Of a DNA stretch of 64,000 nt, positions 26,994 to 36,069 are shown piece after piece. The notes beneath the pieces are model-generated. The model worked only from the letters and a program-made list of their open reading frames with translations, searched no databases and was not told the origin of the DNA. Each line of letters starts with the position of its first letter. Positions within the stretch are counted from its first letter, which is position 1. The translations under genes were made by a program, and so were the position numbers. This stretch comes from Clostridia bacterium (GTDB taxonomy: Bacteria; Bacillota; Clostridia; Christensenellales; Aristaeellaceae), in the NCBI GenBank assembly GCA_017527065.1, contig JAFXQO010000001.1, positions 81,423-145,422 on the forward strand. Reading direction: 5' to 3'.

Positions 26994-29042
26994 TTATTCC
27001 CGCCCGAACAGCGCCGTCTGGTCGCCTTCCGGCCACACGCGCACGCTTTGGGCGACGCCGGTGCCCTCCAGGTAGTAGAGCACCCGGCGGTGGGCGTACT
27101 GCCAGATCTCCTGCAGCGTGACGCCTCTGTCGCGGTCGGCGTCGGCCTTGAGGGTGCACACGCGGTCGCCGATCAGGTCCCAGCCTGCGCCCTCGCACAG
27201 GCTGCGGGCCATGATGGTGGCCATGCTGGCCTCGTCGCTGTCGTTGCCGAAGCTGCGCCGGTAGCTGTCCTCGTCGACGCCGGCGGAGGTGAGAACGAGG
27301 TATTTGTCCGCCGCGAAGGCGGAGGCTTCGCCGCTTTGAAAGGCCTCGCACACGGCGCTAGTGAAGCGGTCGCATCCCTGCTCGCCGCCCAGGAACGCGC
27401 CGCTGCGGCAGCAGTCCACGATCACGGCCACCTTGCCCGGTATGCGCCGCAGCAGCTGCTCCAGCTGCGCCGCCGTCACGCGGGTGCCGTCGTGCAGCTC
27501 GATCCAGGCTGTGTCGTCGCTGTCGCCGTGGCAGTTGATGTAAAAGAGCGACACGTCGCATTCCTTCGCCCCGGCAAAGGTCTCCTCGATGAGGGCCAGC
27601 AGGCTCTCCCGCGTGGAGTCCATCTGAAGGGTGACTTCATAGCGCCGGCCGTTCACCGACTGCTGAACCAGCATGTCGCGGACGCCCTCGGCGGTGTTCA
27701 GGCCGCCCAGCCGGGTGCGGCCGCTCTCGTAGTTCATCTCGCCCAGCACCAGCGCGCGATAAGTGGGCAAGGGTTCCGTCACGGTCACGGAGGCCGCGGC
27801 GGTGAAGTCTGAGGCGGCGCGCGCCACGATCCGCGTTTCGCCGGGAGACAGGCCGGTCACGCGGCCGCTCTGGTTCACGACGGCCACGGTTTCGTCCTCG
27901 CTCGAATAGATGAGGCGCGTGTCGCTGGCGTTTTCCGGGGTGAACACCGGCGTGAGGATAGCCGACTCGCCCTGGGGCAGCGCGAGGCTGTCCGCGTCGA
28001 AGGCCAGACCCGCCAGCGGCACGGGGGAGACGTTCACCTCGCACACCACCTCGCGCAGTCCGGCGTAGGCGTGAACGACCGTCCGCCCGGCCGAGACGCC
28101 CGTGACCGCGCCGGTCTCGTCGACACGGGCGATCCGCGGGTTTTCGCTGGCCCAGGCCACGTCGGGGAGGGCGCCCTCCGGGTGGAAGGCGGCCGACAGC
28201 GCGCGCGTCTCGCCGGCCTGCAGCGCGAGCTGCGTTTCCGAAAGCGACAGGCGCACGGGCAGCGCTTCGCCCGCTTCAGGCATGGCCACGATCAGGCGGT
28301 AGGCGCCGGTCTGGTTCGAGGCGGCGCACACGCGGATATAGTAGATTTCGCCGCCGTTCAGCCGCCGGCAGAAGCGGAAGTTGCCGTCGCCGGGGAAGAG
28401 GAGGTCGTCGCTCTGCGCGATCTCGCGCCAGGCCTTGTTCAGCAGCGCGCCCCGCGTGTCCAGCGCGGTCTCGCCGGCCGACTCGGTGCGCACCACATAC
28501 CAGCCGTCCCGGGGGGCGATGAAGCTGTACCAGTGGGTGTCGCGGGCGGCGACGATGGCGCGCACGTAGCGCACGCTGCCGCTCTGCAGCCGCAGTGGCC
28601 GATCGACGCAGTGGCCGTAGGCGTCCTTCATGACCTCGATTATGGCGCTGCCGCCGCCCCGGGCGGTCACGCGCAGCTCGTAGCGCACACCCGCCTCCAG
28701 TACGGCGCTGAGGGCGAAGGCGTCGTCGCCCGAGGTCTGGGCGAGGGCCGCGCCGCGCTCGTCGGTGAGCCGCGCGGTCAGGAAAAGGCCGCCCGCGCCG
28801 CCGGGCAGGCCGTGGAAGATGTAGGCGTCGGTGCGCGCCGGGGTGAAGCGGTAGACGGTTTCCCGGGGGAAGCTGTCGGCGTAGAAGGTCTCGCGGCTGT
28901 TCAGGAACAGCGTGATCGCGCTGTCCTGCGCGCCTTCCGAGGGCGCGGCGTGCCCGGCCCCCGCGAAAAACCGCGGGAGCATCGAGATCAAAACCAGCGC
29001 CATGAGCGCCGCGCGGAGGTCCCGCGCCCACCGTCTCTTCAC
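26994..29042 (-). CDS. Secreted caspase-like (C14) protease with Ig-like BIG2 domains
   Basis: A 682-residue protein with signal peptide (1-32, ending AGAGHA). Two beta-rich N-terminal modules (about 40-140 and 145-255) have the YRFTPARTDAY and HWYSFIAPRDGWYVV look of pre-peptidase C-like domains. Two bacterial Ig-like BIG2 domains follow (about 262-340 and 342-422; TGVSAGRTVV, TGLSPGETRIVA). The C-terminal caspase fold (about 425-682) has the catalytic dyad His505 (FYINCHGDSDD) and Cys545 (IVDCCRSGAF). The GTG start at 29042 lies 11 bases after the SpoIID-SH3 stop, so the two are cotranscribed. It is likely a cell-surface protease of unknown target. Confidence 0.85.
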   Translation of the reverse strand: MKRRWARDLRAALMALVLISMLPRFFAGAGHAAPSEGAQDSAITLFLNSRETFYADSFPRETVYRFTPARTDAYIFHGLPGGAGGLFLTARLTDERGAALAQTSGDDAFALSAVLEAGVRYELRVTARGGGSAIIEVMKDAYGHCVDRPLRLQSGSVRYVRAIVAARDTHWYSFIAPRDGWYVVRTESAGETALDTRGALLNKAWREIAQSDDLLFPGDGNFRFCRRLNGGEIYYIRVCAASNQTGAYRLIVAMPEAGEALPVRLSLSETQLALQAGETRALSAAFHPEGALPDVAWASENPRIARVDETGAVTGVSAGRTVVHAYAGLREVVCEVNVSPVPLAGLAFDADSLALPQGESAILTPVFTPENASDTRLIYSSEDETVAVVNQSGRVTGLSPGETRIVARAASDFTAAASVTVTEPLPTYRALVLGEMNYESGRTRLGGLNTAEGVRDMLVQQSVNGRRYEVTLQMDSTRESLLALIEETFAGAKECDVSLFYINCHGDSDDTAWIELHDGTRVTAAQLEQLLRRIPGKVAVIVDCCRSGAFLGGEQGCDRFTSAVCEAFQSGEASAFAADKYLVLTSAGVDEDSYRRSFGNDSDEASMATIMARSLCEGAGWDLIGDRVCTLKADADRDRGVTLQEIWQYAHRRVLYYLEGTGVAQSVRVWPEGDQTALFGRE

Positions 29043-29053
29043 ATGCTCTCCAT

Positions 29054-30766
29054 TCAGCCGCCGTCCACCGTCAGGTACTGGCTGGACACATAGCCCTCGA
29101 CCGAACCCGTCCTCACCCGCGTCCAGCCGTTTTCATCCTTCGCCGCCACGACCTGGACGCCGTTTTTCAGCTCCGCCAGGATGGGCGCGTCGGTGGAGGG
29201 GGCGCTGCGCACGTTGAGCGTGGACCAGGCGGTGGACAGGCGCACGGTGGCGATGGATTCGCCTTCGCCCGGCTCGGGCAGGGGCTCCCGGACGGGCGTC
29301 GCCGCCGGCAGTTCCGGGATGGGCGGCAGGATCTCGTCGTCGAAGGCGGCCGCCTCGAAGGTCAGGCCGGGATAGTAGAAGGCGAGGATCTCCTCGCAGC
29401 GCATGCCGTATTGGCCGGCCATGATCTGCGCGCCGCGCTGGCTGAGGCCCACGCCGTGTCCGTAGCGGCGCAGCTGCAGCGCGAAGACGTCCTCCTCCTC
29501 GATGACCGTGACCAGCTCGCAATCCAGGCCGCTCAGCTTCATGCCCAGCTCGTTCTTGAGCTGGCCGTATACGGTCAGGTCGTATGTGAATTCTTCATCG
29601 AGCTGTGTCCATGCGCCCGGCTTCATGCCGACGACCTCCCGCTCGATCTTCACGCCGGTGAAGATTTCGCGGATGCGCTCCTCGAAGGTCAGTTCGGTGT
29701 AGACCGGCTCCATGGGCCGCGCGCTGAGGGCATAGGTCACGCGCACGTACTGATACATGCGGTTTTCCGGGCCGAATTTCGTGGTGTGCGGGGTGAGGGA
29801 AATCACGCGGTCGGGCCGGATGTCGCCGGTTTCCTCGCTGTAGCCCATGGCGCCCAGCCGCTCGGCGGCGGCCTCGGCCAGCCACTGGGTCAGCTGCGCC
29901 GGGGCGTCGGAGAGGTTCTTGCGGAAGGCCAGGGTGGAGACCGGGCTCAGCGGGTTTTCCAGGTCGTAAGGGTCGTCGTGGATGTTCAGGTAGGCGTCGC
30001 CTCCCGGCGCGGAAAGCACGTCGCCCGGCAGCGCGGTCTGGCCGCCGTTGGTGGCGGTGTAATAGCAGGCGGCGTATCGGCCATTGAAGCGCCCGCACAC
30101 GCCGCGCGTGGCCTCGACGGCGGCCGCGGCGTTCTGCCAGGCGGGATCAAAGCCGAAAAACACCTGATCGGCCGGGGTGTCCACCAGGTCGTAGTTCTTC
30201 GCGCCGCGTTCCGCGCGCCGGCTGAGGGCGTAGGTGCGGGCGGCCACCGCCTGGGCCTTCAGCGCCTCCAGGGGGAAGGCGTCGTTCATTTCAAAGGGCA
30301 GCACGCCCTTGAGGTACTCTTCCACGTCGATCACGAGCACCGGCTGCAGCGCCGCGCCCTCCGCGTTCAGCTCCAGCGAGCCGCAGTACAGATTGCCCCG
30401 GGCGGAGCCGTCTATGTACAGGCCGTTTTCGCCGTCCGCCTGGTGGCGCGTCAGCGTGACGCCCGCGCCCATGTTCATCTGCAGGCCGCCGCAGCGGAGC
30501 CAGACCGCGCCGTTCCGAGCGGAGGCCGTGATCTCCGTGCCGCGCTCGAAAAACAGGCCGGCGTTGCCGTCTATGCTGTAGCTGCCCGCCAGGCGCAGCG
30601 TGAGCTCGGACGGTTCGCCCAGCGATTTCAGCCAAACCCGCAGCGCGCCGCTCTCGCGCCCGGCTTCCTGGCCCGCGGCGGCCTGGCCGGCTTCGGCCAG
30701 CCCCAGCGAGCCGATCAGCATGATACAAAGCGCCAGCAGCGCGCCTTTGAGCAAAGGATGTTTCAT
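29054..30766 (-). CDS. Secreted SpoIID-domain protein with C-terminal SH3 domain
   Basis: A 570-residue protein. Signal peptide 1-23 (LLALCIMLIGSLGLAEA). The SpoIID domain spans about 130-460: VEEYLKGVLPFEM with the probable catalytic Glu159, LEALKAQAVAARTYALS, and the GHGVGLSQRGAQIMA signature. A Pro/Glu-rich hinge leads to a bacterial SH3 domain (about 505-570; TLNVRSAPSTDAPILAELKNG, VSSQYLTV). Such proteins bind and cut or remodel peptidoglycan. The start at 30766 is backed by GGGAGG. It is larger than classical SpoIID and probably acts on the vegetative wall. Confidence 0.85.
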   Translation of the reverse strand: MKHPLLKGALLALCIMLIGSLGLAEAGQAAAGQEAGRESGALRVWLKSLGEPSELTLRLAGSYSIDGNAGLFFERGTEITASARNGAVWLRCGGLQMNMGAGVTLTRHQADGENGLYIDGSARGNLYCGSLELNAEGAALQPVLVIDVEEYLKGVLPFEMNDAFPLEALKAQAVAARTYALSRRAERGAKNYDLVDTPADQVFFGFDPAWQNAAAAVEATRGVCGRFNGRYAACYYTATNGGQTALPGDVLSAPGGDAYLNIHDDPYDLENPLSPVSTLAFRKNLSDAPAQLTQWLAEAAAERLGAMGYSEETGDIRPDRVISLTPHTTKFGPENRMYQYVRVTYALSARPMEPVYTELTFEERIREIFTGVKIEREVVGMKPGAWTQLDEEFTYDLTVYGQLKNELGMKLSGLDCELVTVIEEEDVFALQLRRYGHGVGLSQRGAQIMAGQYGMRCEEILAFYYPGLTFEAAAFDDEILPPIPELPAATPVREPLPEPGEGESIATVRLSTAWSTLNVRSAPSTDAPILAELKNGVQVVAAKDENGWTRVRTGSVEGYVSSQYLTVDGG

Positions 30767-30924
30767 TGATGACCTCCCTGAGCCGTTAACGCTCATTTGA
30801 TTTATCATAACACAATCATGCCCCGTTTGCACTCTTTTTTGCGCTTATGGCAAATATTTTCACTGATTCAGACGAATTTTCGCCCCGTTCGGTTTCCGGG
30901 GCGTGAAAAGGCGCGATTTGGCGC

Positions 30925-30953
30925 TGTTCAAGCGGGTAAAAAGGTGCTATAAT
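30925..30953 (+). promoter_or_regulatory. Probable rmuC promoter
   Basis: A consensus TATAAT (30948-30953) lies 44 bases before the rmuC start; the -35 region (TGTTCA at 30925) is weak. Just upstream, CGCCCCG and CGGGGCG form a small hairpin (30889-30903 region). Confidence 0.5.
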
Positions 30954-30996
30954 ATAAAAAAGAACAAATGAACGGTTCGCCTGATCGGAGGTTGCC

Positions 30997-32148
30997 ATGA
31001 TTCAGTTCATCGAGGCGCATCCCCTTCCCTTCATGCTGCTGGCGGCGCTGCTGTCGGCGGTTGCGGTGGCCGCGCCGCTGGCGCTGCGCATGAAAAAGCT
31101 CCAGCGGAGCCTGCGGGGCCGGCTGCTGGAATCCGAACGGCGCGCGGCGCAGCAGCAGAGCCAGCTGGTGGAATCCATCAACGCGGTGCTGCAGCTGAGC
31201 GCCAACGGCGCGCAGAACGCCGAGGCCCGCACGCAGCAGCTGAGCGACCGGCTGGAGACCCGCATGGAGGCCATGGCGCAGGCCAACGAGCGCCAGATGA
31301 CCGCCATGCGCCAGCTGATCGACCAGCAGCTCACGCCCATGCTGGAGAAGCGGCTGGGCCAGTCGTTCCAGCAGGTCAGCCGCCAGCTGGAGCAGGTGCA
31401 CCGGGGCCTGGGCGAGATGCAGAGCCTGGCCAGCGGCGTGGGCGATCTCAAAAAGGTGCTGCAGGGCGTCAAGACGCGGGGCATCTGGGGCGAGATCCAG
31501 CTCGGCGCGCTGCTCAAGGACATCCTGACCCCCGCTCAATACGCCGAGAACGCGGCGGTCACGCCGAACGCCCCGGAGCGGGTGGAGTTCGCCGTGAAGC
31601 TGCCGGGCCGCGACGGCGGCGGACTTTTGCTGCCCATCGACTCCAAATTCCCGCTGGACGCCTTCCAGCATCTGGTCGACGCCTCCGAGGGCGGCGACAG
31701 GGCCGCCATCGAGCAGGCGGGCGCGGCGCTGCAGCGGGCGGTGCTGGAGCAGGCGAAGAAGATCTGCGACAAGTATATCAGGCCGCCTTATACCACGGAT
31801 TTCGCCATACTGTTCCTGCCCATCGAGAGCTTGTACGCCGAGACCCTGCGCCGGCCGGGCCTGGCGGAGGCCGCGCGGGAGCGGTATCGCGTGGTCATCG
31901 CCGGGCCGAGCACGCTGGCGGCGCTGCTGAACAGCCTGAGCCTGGGCTTCCGCACCCTGTCCATCGAGCAGCGCACCGGCGAGGTGTGGCAGATGCTGAG
32001 CGCGCTGCGGGGCGAGTTCGGCCGCTTCGGCGAGACGCTGGAGCGCATGCGCCAGCGCCTGGATCAGGCCACCGGCGAGCTGGATACCGCCGCCGCCCGC
32101 AGCCGCGCCATCACGAGAAAGCTGGACGAATTGGACCGGTACGAGTAA
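30997..32148 (+). CDS. rmuC: DNA recombination protein RmuC
   Basis: A 383-residue protein with an N-terminal membrane helix (8-30), a long coiled coil (about 33-145) and the RmuC nuclease-like domain (about 150-345): GVKTRGIWGEIQLGALLKDILTPAQY, LPIDSKFPLDAF, KKICDKYI, TTDFAILFLPIESLYAE. RmuC limits recombination-linked inversions in E. coli; the mechanism is not settled. GATCGGAGGTTGCC precedes the ATG. Confidence 0.93.
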   Translation: MIQFIEAHPLPFMLLAALLSAVAVAAPLALRMKKLQRSLRGRLLESERRAAQQQSQLVESINAVLQLSANGAQNAEARTQQLSDRLETRMEAMAQANERQMTAMRQLIDQQLTPMLEKRLGQSFQQVSRQLEQVHRGLGEMQSLASGVGDLKKVLQGVKTRGIWGEIQLGALLKDILTPAQYAENAAVTPNAPERVEFAVKLPGRDGGGLLLPIDSKFPLDAFQHLVDASEGGDRAAIEQAGAALQRAVLEQAKKICDKYIRPPYTTDFAILFLPIESLYAETLRRPGLAEAARERYRVVIAGPSTLAALLNSLSLGFRTLSIEQRTGEVWQMLSALRGEFGRFGETLERMRQRLDQATGELDTAAARSRAITRKLDELDRYE

Positions 32149-32173
32149 AAAGTGGTGTGAAAACACGAAGAAC

Positions 32174-32214
32174 AGGGCATAAACGCCGACAAAGTGGCGC
32201 TTATGCCCTATTCT
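32174..32214. terminator. Terminator-like hairpin between rmuC and the RsmF-like gene
   Basis: AGGGCATAAACGCC pairs with GGCGCTTATGCCCT with one mismatch around an 8-base loop. The T content after the stem is modest on either strand. It lies between convergent genes. Confidence 0.7.
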
Positions 32215-32233
32215 AATGTGTTAAATGAGTTTA

Positions 32234-33565
32234 TTATGTGTTGATGTGGATCCTGAGCCCCTTCGGAATGTGATTTTTCATCACCCCGCCGGAGGCCTTG
32301 CCCCAGCCCAGGGGCATGCCGCGGTGGGTGAGCAGCGTCCATCCCCTGAGGGCGCTTTCGGCCGTCTCGCCGGAGAGCAGCCGCAGCGCCTGCGCTTCGT
32401 CGAATTCGGCGGCCTGAGCCGCTTCCTTCGCCTTCAGGGCCATGGCCAGCGCGTGGTCTGGTTCGATGTAGCCCCGGCCCAGGCGGCACAGGTGCAGCCC
32501 GCAGCGCAGCGCCCGAAGCCCGCTGAAATCCGGCAGCGCGCCCGGCAGGGCGCACAGCGTGTCGCCCCGCAGCAGGAAGCGCGCCTCTTCCAGACCCGCC
32601 GCCCAGCCCGGCGCGATTTCATGAAGCGCCGCCAGCCGGGCCTGAGTCTCTCGGTCGACGCGCGGAAGGCGCGGCCGGTGGGCGGGGGCGGATGAACCGG
32701 CCTTCCTCAGCCGGGCGGCGAACTGGCCGTCGCCCCGCACCCGGTGGGGCCACAGGCGCAGGCACCCGCTTTCCGACGCGCCCACGCCCGGCAGGGCGAA
32801 ATCCTCCGGCGCGAAGTCGGGATGCCGGTCGAGGAAGGCGGACACGGTGTCCTCGTTCTCGGCGCGGTTGAAGGTGCAGGTGGAGTAGACAAGCCGCCCG
32901 CCGGGCCTGAGCATGGCCGCCGCCTGGTCGAGGATGCCCGCCTGGCGCGCCGCGCAGCCCGCGGGCGAACCCTCGCGCCATTCGAGGCGGCTTTCCGGCT
33001 CGCGGCGGAACATGCCCTCGCCGGAGCAGGGCGCGTCCACCAGGATGGCGTCGAAGGTCTCGGGAAAGCGCGCGGCCAGCTCCTGGGGCCAGGCGTTTGT
33101 GACCAGCGCGTTGGGAACGCCCAGCCGTTCCAGCGTGGCGGCGAGCAGGCGCGCGCGGGCCGGGTCCGGTTCGTTGGCCACCAGCGCGCCGCGTCCCTCC
33201 AGCGCCGCGGCGATCTGGCCGCTCTTGCCGCCCGGGGCGGCGCACAGGTCCAGCGCCAGCTCGCCGGGCCGGACGTCCAGCGCGGCGGCGGGGGCCATGG
33301 CGCTGGCCTCCTGGATGTAATACGCGCCGGCGGCGTGCAGCGGCGACAGGCCGGGCCGCGCGCCGGGCCGGATGTAGCGCCCGGCGGGGCACCAGGGCAC
33401 GGCGTCCTCCGTGAAGGGCAGGCTGGCCGCCTCCGCGCCGTCGCGGCGGGGATTGAGCCGCAGGGCGGCGGCGAAGGGCGCTTCCAGCGCGCGGAAAAAG
33501 GGCGCCGCCTCGTCGCCGAGGAGCGCCCGCGTGGATTCGATAAAGGGGGCGGGGAGTGAAGTCAT
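32234..33565 (-). CDS. RsmF/RsmB-family rRNA 5-methylcytosine methyltransferase
   Basis: A 443-residue NOL1/NOP2/Sun-family enzyme. SAM-binding LDLCAAPGGKSGQIAA is near 105, the catalytic cysteines are in DAPCSGEGMFRR and YSTCTFNRAEN, and QEASAMAPA is the lead motif. The C-terminal extension (about 310-443) with a PUA-like LLRGDTLCALP part matches the RsmF/YebU group that methylates 16S or 23S rRNA. It is the last gene of the alr-to-RsmF minus-strand run, 15 bases after the coiled-coil gene. Confidence 0.88.
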   Translation of the reverse strand: MTSLPAPFIESTRALLGDEAAPFFRALEAPFAAALRLNPRRDGAEAASLPFTEDAVPWCPAGRYIRPGARPGLSPLHAAGAYYIQEASAMAPAAALDVRPGELALDLCAAPGGKSGQIAAALEGRGALVANEPDPARARLLAATLERLGVPNALVTNAWPQELAARFPETFDAILVDAPCSGEGMFRREPESRLEWREGSPAGCAARQAGILDQAAAMLRPGGRLVYSTCTFNRAENEDTVSAFLDRHPDFAPEDFALPGVGASESGCLRLWPHRVRGDGQFAARLRKAGSSAPAHRPRLPRVDRETQARLAALHEIAPGWAAGLEEARFLLRGDTLCALPGALPDFSGLRALRCGLHLCRLGRGYIEPDHALAMALKAKEAAQAAEFDEAQALRLLSGETAESALRGWTLLTHRGMPLGWGKASGGVMKNHIPKGLRIHINT

Positions 33566-33580
33566 GAGAACCTCCGGCCG

Positions 33581-34264
33581 TCAGTTGCGGGCGGCGTTTT
33601 CGCGCTTCTGGGTGTCCTCCATGCCCTGCAGGCTGTCGCGCACGGCCTTCAGCGTGGATTCCACGTCGCTCTCCAGCGCGTGCAGCAGCGTTTCGGCGTA
33701 GCGGTTGGCCTCCAGGCGGATGTCGTTTGCCTTGGCGTGGGCCTCCTCGCAGATCTGGTTGGCCTCCTCATGGGCCAGGCGGGTGATTTCGGACTGGTCG
33801 ATCATGGCGCGGGCGCGGGTCTCGGCCTGCTCGATGATGTCGGCGGCGCGCTCCTCGGCGTTGTTCAGGGTCTCATCCGCGCGGCGCTTGGCGTCCTCGA
33901 TGGTGGCGTTGGCGCGGGCCTCGGCGGCCTGCTTCTTGGAGTCGGCGGAGGTCTTGGCGTCGCGCAGGAGGCGGTCGCGCTTTTTGATGATTTCAGAGCT
34001 GTAGCGGATCTCGTCCGGCAGGCAGTTGCGGATGTCCTCGACGATGTCCAGGCACATCTGCAGATTCACGATGCGCATATTGCTGTTCAGGGGAATGGGC
34101 TTGGCCGAAGTGACGGTTTCCACGAGGAAGTCCAGCAGCCTGTCGAGTTCCGTGTCCTCGCTCTCGGCGGCTTCTTCGCCGTTTTCCTCATTCTCTTCGC
34201 CCGCCGCCTCGTCGTTCAGGCGCTCATCCTCGGGGGTTTCGCCGTAATACTTGTCTTCCGGCAT
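33581..34264 (-). CDS. Coiled-coil (ATPase-like) protein next to coaD
   Basis: A 227-residue soluble protein. Residues 1-42 are very acidic (Glu-rich), followed by a conserved helix region (LLDFLVETVTSAKPIPL ... VEDIRNCLPDEIRYSSEIIKKRDRLL) and a long Ala/Glu coiled coil to the C-terminus. It resembles the proteins called ATPase or DivIVA-like that sit beside coaD in many Clostridia. A role in cell-shape or membrane scaffolding is only a guess. Confidence 0.6.
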   Translation of the reverse strand: MPEDKYYGETPEDERLNDEAAGEENEENGEEAAESEDTELDRLLDFLVETVTSAKPIPLNSNMRIVNLQMCLDIVEDIRNCLPDEIRYSSEIIKKRDRLLRDAKTSADSKKQAAEARANATIEDAKRRADETLNNAEERAADIIEQAETRARAMIDQSEITRLAHEEANQICEEAHAKANDIRLEANRYAETLLHALESDVESTLKAVRDSLQGMEDTQKRENAARN

Positions 34265-34299
34265 GGTTCAACGCTCCTTCCAGCTGTTTTTTCATTGGT

Positions 34300-34773
34300 T
34301 TATTCAAACGCTTTTTTCGCGAGAATATCTTCGATCTCCGGCGGCACGAGCCCCTTCAGAGAGCCGCCATGGCGCATCACGTCCCGCACGATGGTGGAGC
34401 TGATGTAGCCGTATTCGGGCGAGGTGAACATCGCCAGCGTTTCGACGCCGCCCACGTGGCGGTTGGCCGCGGCCAGCTGCGCCTCAAAGCCCGCGTCGCC
34501 CTCGCCGCGCAGCCCGCGCAGCAGCACGCCGGCGCCCGCCTCGCGGGCCATATCCAGCGTCAGGCCCCTGCCCGCCCGGGCTTCGACGTTCGGGCAGTCC
34601 CAAAGACAGCGCCCGATCAGGTCGATGCGCTCCTCGGCGGTGAACAATGGCCTTTTCTCCGGATTGATCATCACCGCCACGATCACCCGGTCGAACAGCT
34701 TCGCCGCGCGGCGCGCCAGGTCGATGTGGCCCATTGTGGGCGGATCGAAGCTGCCGGGGAAAAGACAGATCAT
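34300..34773 (-). CDS. coaD: Phosphopantetheine adenylyltransferase
   Basis: A 157-residue nucleotidyltransferase of coenzyme A synthesis. The nucleotide motif FPGSFDPPTMGH is at the N-terminus (usual form PGSFDPVTNGH), RGLRGEGD in the middle and YISSTIVRDVMRHGG at the C-terminus. Length is standard. It follows rsmD by 16 bases, the arrangement common in Firmicutes. Confidence 0.95.
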   Translation of the reverse strand: MICLFPGSFDPPTMGHIDLARRAAKLFDRVIVAVMINPEKRPLFTAEERIDLIGRCLWDCPNVEARAGRGLTLDMAREAGAGVLLRGLRGEGDAGFEAQLAAANRHVGGVETLAMFTSPEYGYISSTIVRDVMRHGGSLKGLVPPEIEDILAKKAFE

Positions 34774-34789
34774 GCGCGTTTCCTCCTGA

Positions 34790-35347
34790 TCAAACGTCGT
34801 TTGGGCGATACCGGACCAGCGTCAGCGCCGTGTCGCGGTATCGGCGGTCGTCCTCGACGGCGAAGGGCGGCTCAAGGCCCTCGATGGGGGAGGCGGCGTC
34901 GCGCTCCATCACGATGAGCGCGTTTTCCGCCAGCCGGCCGGCCTCATGCAGCCGCCGCGCCGCCTCGGCGTAGACCGCCGTCATGCGGTAGGGCGGGTCG
35001 AGGAACACCAGCGTGAAGCGCTCGCCATCCGCCGAAACGGCCTTCCGCCAGTCGCCGGCGACGATCACGCACCGGTCCTGGGCGCGCATCAGTTCCACAT
35101 TCCGCCGGATGACCTGCACGGCTTTCGGCGACTTGTCGCACAGCACGGCGCTTTTCGCGCCCCGGCTGAGGGCCTCCAGCGCCAGCGCGCCGCTGCCCGC
35201 GAACAGATCGAGCACCGCGGCGTCCTCCACCTCGGCGCGGATGACGTTAAAGAGCGCCTCCCGCACGCGGTCGGCCGTGGGCCGCGTCTCGTCGCCTTCG
35301 GGGGCGAACAGGCGGCGTCCCCTCGCTTCCCCCGCGATGATGCGCAT
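34790..35347 (-). CDS. rsmD: 16S rRNA (guanine966-N2)-methyltransferase RsmD
   Basis: A 185-residue Rossmann methyltransferase: MRIIAGEARGRRL start, TRPTADRVREALFN, SAM motif VLDLFAGSGALALEALSRGA, and the target-base motif LDPPYR. The ATG at 35347 is shared with the stop of the upstream membrane-protein gene (TGATG overlap), so translation is coupled. Confidence 0.95.
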   Translation of the reverse strand: MRIIAGEARGRRLFAPEGDETRPTADRVREALFNVIRAEVEDAAVLDLFAGSGALALEALSRGAKSAVLCDKSPKAVQVIRRNVELMRAQDRCVIVAGDWRKAVSADGERFTLVFLDPPYRMTAVYAEAARRLHEAGRLAENALIVMERDAASPIEGLEPPFAVEDDRRYRDTALTLVRYRPNDV

Positions 35348-36039
35348 CAGACTTCCGCCTTCGGGCCCCGGGGCTTGCGCTGGCGGTTGACCTTCAGGTT
35401 GCGCATCTTGCGCTTCTTGCCCAGGGCGATGTCCCTGAGCTTCTTCTGCCGCAGCGCCGGGCCCATCATGTAGCCGATGAAGGCGGCCAGGGGCATGGGA
35501 AAGGCGTACAGCAGGAACAGGAGGTTCAGCGTGCTCTTGGAAACCGCCTCGTAGGTGAACACATACGGCATGTAGACCAGCCGCGCTATGACGTTGACCG
35601 GATTGATCGGCTGGTAGGCGATCTCGTCCGCGGCCTCGTTGGGATCGGTCCACTTCTCGCGCTCCACCTGGACCGTCTCCACTTCCGGATACATGGGGGC
35701 CACGGCCAGGTTCAGCGCGCTGATGAACAGGAACGGCAAAAGGCAGATGATGAGCATGAGCACGCCCGTCTTGCGGCTGAAAACCTGGCGGCGCGCCTTT
35801 TCGTCCACCACGCGGCCCTCCTTCAGCTGCTTCTCCAGCGAGACCGCCAGCGTGCAGGCCTTTTCCCCGTTGTAGGCGCCTTCGTTGAAGGCCACGAGGA
35901 GGAAGCCGAGCAGCACCGCGATGTTCAGGATGGTCAGTATGACGGAGCCGGACGCGCCCGACATGAACAGCAGGCACATCAGCACCAGCGCCGCATAAAT
36001 CCCCCAGGTCCTCGCCGCATAACTCAAACTCACGTTCAT
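35347..36039 (-). CDS. Conserved membrane protein of unknown function
   Basis: A 230-residue protein with four to five hydrophobic segments (about 12-50, 92-115, 150-190) and a very basic C-terminus (KKRKMRNLKVNRQRKPRGPK) likely facing the cytoplasm or ribosome. I recognise no family. It is embedded in the alr-folate-rsmD-coaD operon with a one-base overlap to rsmD. Confidence 0.65.
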   Translation of the reverse strand: MNVSLSYAARTWGIYAALVLMCLLFMSGASGSVILTILNIAVLLGFLLVAFNEGAYNGEKACTLAVSLEKQLKEGRVVDEKARRQVFSRKTGVLMLIICLLPFLFISALNLAVAPMYPEVETVQVEREKWTDPNEAADEIAYQPINPVNVIARLVYMPYVFTYEAVSKSTLNLLFLLYAFPMPLAAFIGYMMGPALRQKKLRDIALGKKRKMRNLKVNRQRKPRGPKAEV

Positions 36040-36069
36040 CTTTACCGCACTCCCCGTTCTGTTTTTTTG

